Assembly (NCBI GenBank): GCA_039881145.1
Contig: JAYKKI010000052.1
Span: 11,477,001 to 11,541,000, forward strand
Direction of reading: 5' to 3'
Source of the DNA: Druceiella hillmani
Taxonomy: Eukaryota; Arthropoda; Insecta; Lepidoptera; Hepialidae
Length of the DNA: 64,000 nt
The position numbers and the translations under genes are program-made. The notes under the pieces are model-generated. The model saw only the letters and a list, made by a program, of their open reading frames with translations. It was not told the origin of the DNA and made no database searches. Shown here one piece after another: positions 47,815-64,000 of this stretch. Position 1 is the stretch's first letter. Each line of letters begins with the position of its first letter.

Positions 47815-48035
47815 GCCCCTGCAATAAACTCACTAACAAACAATGGAAAAATCCGCACAAACCAGGCTTCCACTATTGTGTTTGAAACATATAAATGCTG
47901 TTGGTTGTTCCTAAGAGTTAATCTTTGCTAATATCCCACCTGAAGATGTTGTAATACAAAGAAACCTAGGTCATGGTAAAGAAATTAAAGAAAGTAGAAA
48001 TAATACTACATCACGTAGTTTCATTTAATTGTGGA
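47815..48035 (+). mobile_element. Penelope-linked repeat, copy 3 (one end)
   Basis: ATATAAATGCTGTTGGTTGT, CCACCTGAAGATGTTGTAAT, ACCTAGGTCATGGTAAAGAA, and the terminal ACTACATCACGTAGTTTCAT. It lies about 400 bp after the Penelope-like ORF fragment, in the order expected of ORF then terminus. Confidence 0.7.
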
Positions 48036-48946
48036 TATTTTTAATAGTTAAAATTACAGTCAACATTTGTTGTTATTTTGTACGCATATTGTTGCTCCAA
48101 TTTTTTATATCTACCAATACATAAGATACTCCAAGAAATTTAGTTTATGTATATTGCATACTTTTTGGTAACGTCGCTGTTTATGGTTTTAAAATATCCA
48201 TAAAATTACCTTTACATTTCCTTACTTACAAAAAAAAACAAATTAACTAATTATTATATTTCAAAAGACGGAAATGACTTTATAGACCCCAATTTTTAAT
48301 TATGCTTCCTAATGCTCAAGGCTTCTTTTCACATTTTCATCTGTTCACATTTCATTTTCATCAATAATTGTATGCTTCCAAGTGAGTAATAATATTTCTA
48401 GTAAATATACTTAAACAAATTTCACGCAGATTTCAGAAATATGTTGACTGTCCTTATGTTCACTTTAAAATCAACGGCGTACTTATTTCAGAAGCAAATT
48501 AGTGTTAATAAAAACTAACTTTACGGTAAAGTCAGGATTTAATTTCAACCAGACCGATAATCTTGGAGTTACACCGCTATATCTAGCAGAATAGCAAAAA
48601 ACTAGGTGAACATTAAAATTATTTCCATTTTTTGATAGTAACTTCAAAAATATTCTTCTATAATTACTGAACACAAATACTTGGTATTGTTATATTGTTG
48701 TCTTTATTGTCATTCACCAACAAATAAAAATTCAATAAATAATGTTGCATTAGAATATTGTTATCATTTGAGTGTCACTCACTGTCCGAGGATTTGCTTT
48801 ATTTATTGAGTATGGATAGTATGTAATTCCCATTGGTATTTTTATCATATGGTGATTTAAAAGTAACGCTAAAAATACATCATTAATTATACTTTGTACA
48901 CATACTATTATTTTGCTAAATGTTCATGACCTTCAGCAGAAAATGG

Positions 48947-48981
48947 TATAAATAACCATATCTTATAACACACTTGTCAGT
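48947..48981 (+). promoter_or_regulatory. Core promoter of the P450 gene: TATA box and initiator
   Basis: TATAAATA at 48947-48954 and the arthropod initiator TCAGT at 48977-48981, with the initiator A (48979) 32 bp from the first T of the TATA box. Transcription would start 28 bp before the ATG at 49007. Confidence 0.75.
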
Positions 48982-49006
48982 AAAGTTTCATTCGTGATTC
49001 GAATAA

Positions 49007-61390
<12,384 letters not shown>

Positions 61391-62610
61391 GTTAACGTAT
61401 TGTATAAATTTAATACAAACATGTTCATATATTCTACATATATGTATTTTACTTCTTCTATCATATTTATTACATGTTCGTTTCGGGCCTTGGATTTGTT
61501 TGGTTGACTACACTCAAGAGTGTAGTCATCCAAAACGTATTTCACAACGTGTATATTCTTTTGAAGTCCTGTATAGTATTTTTGGTTACTGTTTAATATC
61601 GATCACGACATATTAGTACTGTTCACCTGGAAGAAAAAGTCTAGATATTAAAATTGTTATCTTAATTCACTGTTTTATGGAGCTCACCAAATATTTTTTA
61701 ACTTTGAACCGTATTGGAAGTCTACTCAATGCATAATTTATTCTTCCTCCATACATTTACTCAAAGTGATACTGAAAATTAAAGAAAAGTGTTATATATT
61801 TGTACTATTTCCAAAAAGTTACAAATGTACTTACATATATGGAGTTTTCATTAATTAGTATAGCAAGAGTATGTCTTTGGTTTCCTCTAGGAACATGATT
61901 TGAACTTTTTTTACGAGGAAATAATTTTATTTTCAATGTTTCTTTTTTTATTTTTGCTGTAACACTATATTTGTTGAATTTTCAGAAATTTGTTATTGTT
62001 CTTCAAGCATTTTAAGACTTTGAATATTGTTCTTTAACACTGGCGTTCATCTTTGTAGTATTTAAGTTTTCCACGATTGAAATATCGTAGTTTCCTCTTG
62101 GGGATTTGAATATTTTCCTATGCACAGGAAAAAACTGTTTTACTATGATGAATGTTAACGGTTACGTCGGAATTTTAAGCATATTGTACATTTTTATAAA
62201 TGAGTATCTTTTGTAATGATGTGTAAAATCTGATATTATTATTTCGTTTGTCTTTTCTGAACCCTGAAGTTCATTTCTCATATGTTGCTAAGTCAGAAAA
62301 ATGATCTGAAAAGTCGTGAAAATATGAAAACTTTGGTAAAGAGGAGGTAGAATATTCTGTTTTTACTAACCAGCCTTTTTTATGAATGTTATAATTTATT
62401 GGTATTGAAAAAGTGACTGGAATCTATCAAATATTCTAAAATTTCCTGAATATATAGACTGAACTGGTCTAAATCAGTGGATGTTGGAACAAGTATCACT
62501 TCTACAAGCACTTTCTACCAAAATCTTGCTTATGTTCCCTTAAATTTGCGTTGAAGGTTTATTTGAGGTTTATTTGATATTGAATATATTTGGCGTTAAT
62601 TTTGTAGATA
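61391..62610. other. P450 3' UTR and downstream AT-rich sequence
   Basis: No canonical AATAAA was found soon after the stop. ATTAAA at 61647-61652 is the best variant signal seen. No further gene. Confidence 0.35.
61498..61535. repeat. Inverted repeat in the P450 3' region
   Basis: TTTGGTTGACTACACTC and GAGTGTAGTCATCCAAA pair with one mismatch around AA. It lies about 110 bp past the stop codon, probably in the 3' UTR. Confidence 0.8.
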
Positions 62611-62616
62611 TTCATT

Positions 62617-63022
62617 ATTCACAATTAAATGAAATTACGTGATGTAGTATTCTTTCTACTTTCTTTAAGTTCTTTACCACGACCTAGGTTTCGTTGTATT
62701 ACAACATCTTCAGGTGGGCTATTAGCAAAGATTAACTCTTAGGAACATCCAACAGCATTTATATGTTTTAAACACAATAGCGGAAGCCGGGTTTTTTCAC
62801 TTCTTGTGTTAGTGAGTTTATTGTGCCTATGTATTACAAATAAATACAAAAGGTAATAAACTTAGTATAAACATACAGCAAATAAACAGATATAAAAAGA
62901 CACCAAGGTTAATATATGAAATGAACAATTAAATATAATATTATCACCCATACTTAATATCGTGGTAAAGAACTTAAAGAAAGTAGAAATAATACTACAT
63001 CACGTAGTTTCATTTAATTGAG
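62617..63022. mobile_element. Penelope-linked repeat, copy 5, both inverted ends and an ORF remnant
   Basis: The left arm (ATTAAATGAAATTACGTGAT ... TTGTATTACAACATCTTCAG) is inverted against the right end (GTGGTAAAGAACTTAAAGAA ... CATCACGTAGTTTCATTTAA). Between them lie the ATCCAACAGCATTTATATGT block and, at 62825-62960, the same Penelope ORF tail as at 47280-47430 (ACAAATAAATACAAAAGGTA, AGACACCAAGGTTAATATAT). Confidence 0.75.
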
Positions 63023-63316
63023 GTAAGATGTAAGAATTTAGAATAGTCGCCGTCAATTAAATCAACATTAGTTAAGGGATCTTATACAGTATGATCAATT
63101 GATTAAGCAGCAGCTGAGGCGTAGGTTTTGTTAATAGTATCGTATATCCTTAAGCACATGATAGATCGATGTTGCGGTGGTTGTGAAATAAAAATAGGTT
63201 AAATGAACAATTTGAAAGTTGTGTATCACCTATGTCTAAGGGTAAGTGTGTGCTTAGCGTTGCCGGCTTGGGAGTTATTGCAGTGCAGTCCTTTGGGTAG
63301 GGCAAATTAGTAAGGG

Positions 63317-63319
<3 letters not shown>

Positions 63320-63392
<73 letters not shown>
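63320..63392. repeat. (TA)n microsatellite
   Basis: About 70 bp of TA with one AAATA break, followed by TGTACACACATG. Confidence 0.95.
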
Positions 63393-63669
63393 GTACACAC
63401 ATGGGTATGTGTATAAAGTGAAGGTAATTTCTATTTTGTTGTTACCAAAAGTATGCTCATTTAATTCTTACCATTTCATGTTCCTTGCTTCAATTTCTAA
63501 CCAATTCATCGTTTCTGTTGTGAAGGTCAAAACCAAAATCGCATAAGTACAAGTTTTAACGCAAAAAGTATTAAATTGTGATCCATACAAACACATTGAA
63601 GATCATTACATCCACGCTTTTCATTAATATGTTATCAACTATTGCTCGAAATGTTCTAATATAATGCTG

Positions 63670-63835
63670 TTTATCAGAATAATAATGGGAAAAGTTGCTG
63701 GGAGTGGGAGTGGTAGAAGAAAGTCATGATTACGCAACATCCGATAATGGACAAGGATTACGAGTGCCGTCGAACTCTTTCGCCTTCCCAAAGACATAAC
63801 CAAATACGCAGAGCTGTCTACCAACTTTCACTACG
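63670..63835 (+). pseudogene. LINE fragment, C-terminal end
   Basis: The plus-strand frame reads KVAGSGSGRRKS, a stop, then LRNI, and after a shift SAVELFRLPKDITKYAELST. This resembles the R-R-SWLKN-R ... LFR-A ending of RTE-like LINE proteins. Short and broken. Confidence 0.45.
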
Positions 63836-64000
63836 GAAAAAACACAGTTTGAATGGGAAATATTTATCAAATAATCTTTTTTTATAAAACGATAGGCAGC
63901 AAAAATTATTTTTGTTTAAATATATCGTTTTTAATGTATATACTTTAATTTAATATCCAACACATAGTGAAATTTCCATCGGTGTTAAACTACATTTGTT

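Overview
This is an AT-rich (roughly 70 % A+T by eye) nuclear window from an insect, probably a moth or butterfly. The evidence is three spliced animal genes with GT-AG introns, an arthropod TATA/initiator promoter, a clan-3 (CYP6-like) cytochrome P450, and tRNA-derived SINEs whose LINE-like tail is of a kind I associate with Lepidoptera. The order-level call is inference.

Genes, left to right. (1) 1-5150, plus strand: the last four coding exons of an ASPP homologue (apoptosis-stimulating protein of p53 / iASPP family), covering the end of an ankyrin repeat, the linker, the SH3 domain and the stop; the gene begins outside the window. (2) 16569-25875, minus strand: a complete five-exon gene for 20S proteasome subunit alpha-3 (PSMA3, Drosophila Prosalpha7), 255 aa. 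(3) 49007-61390, plus strand: a complete eight-exon microsomal P450 of 490 aa with all signature motifs, a good core promoter, and an apparent GC-AG first intron. The three genes have unrelated roles and nothing suggests that they work together.

The rest is a graveyard of mobile elements. 0.1-1.1 kb holds a TIR element with a piggyBac-derived element inside it, in an ASPP intron. 10.4-12 kb is a decayed piggyBac transposase. 12.5-13.7 kb holds LINE pieces. Two more copies of the piggyBac derivative lie in proteasome introns at 18.1 and 21.4 kb. 26.1-27.5 kb is a possible TIR element beside the proteasome promoter. 29.9-36.5 kb is a nested cluster: P-element/THAP9-type transposase, two tRNA-SINEs, a BEL/Pao retrotransposon, and a Tc1/mariner-like transposase with an unusually long D-to-E spacing. 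38.2-38.9 kb is a LINE plus a SINE. 42.1-43.7 kb is a broken coding region that I could not identify. 46-48 kb and 62.6-63 kb hold mariner debris and Penelope-like debris, tied to a repeat family with inverted termini seen five times between 39 and 63 kb. Minisatellites and long (TA)n tracts are frequent, several of them inside P450 introns.

No CRISPR, rRNA or functional tRNA gene was seen. The best leads are the Penelope-linked inverted-terminus family, the piggyBac derivative that keeps only an acidic N-terminal reading frame with one shared deletion junction, the mariner-type transposase with about 82 residues between its last two catalytic positions, and the unidentified ruin at 42-43.7 kb. 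All calls are by eye; no database search or alignment program was run.
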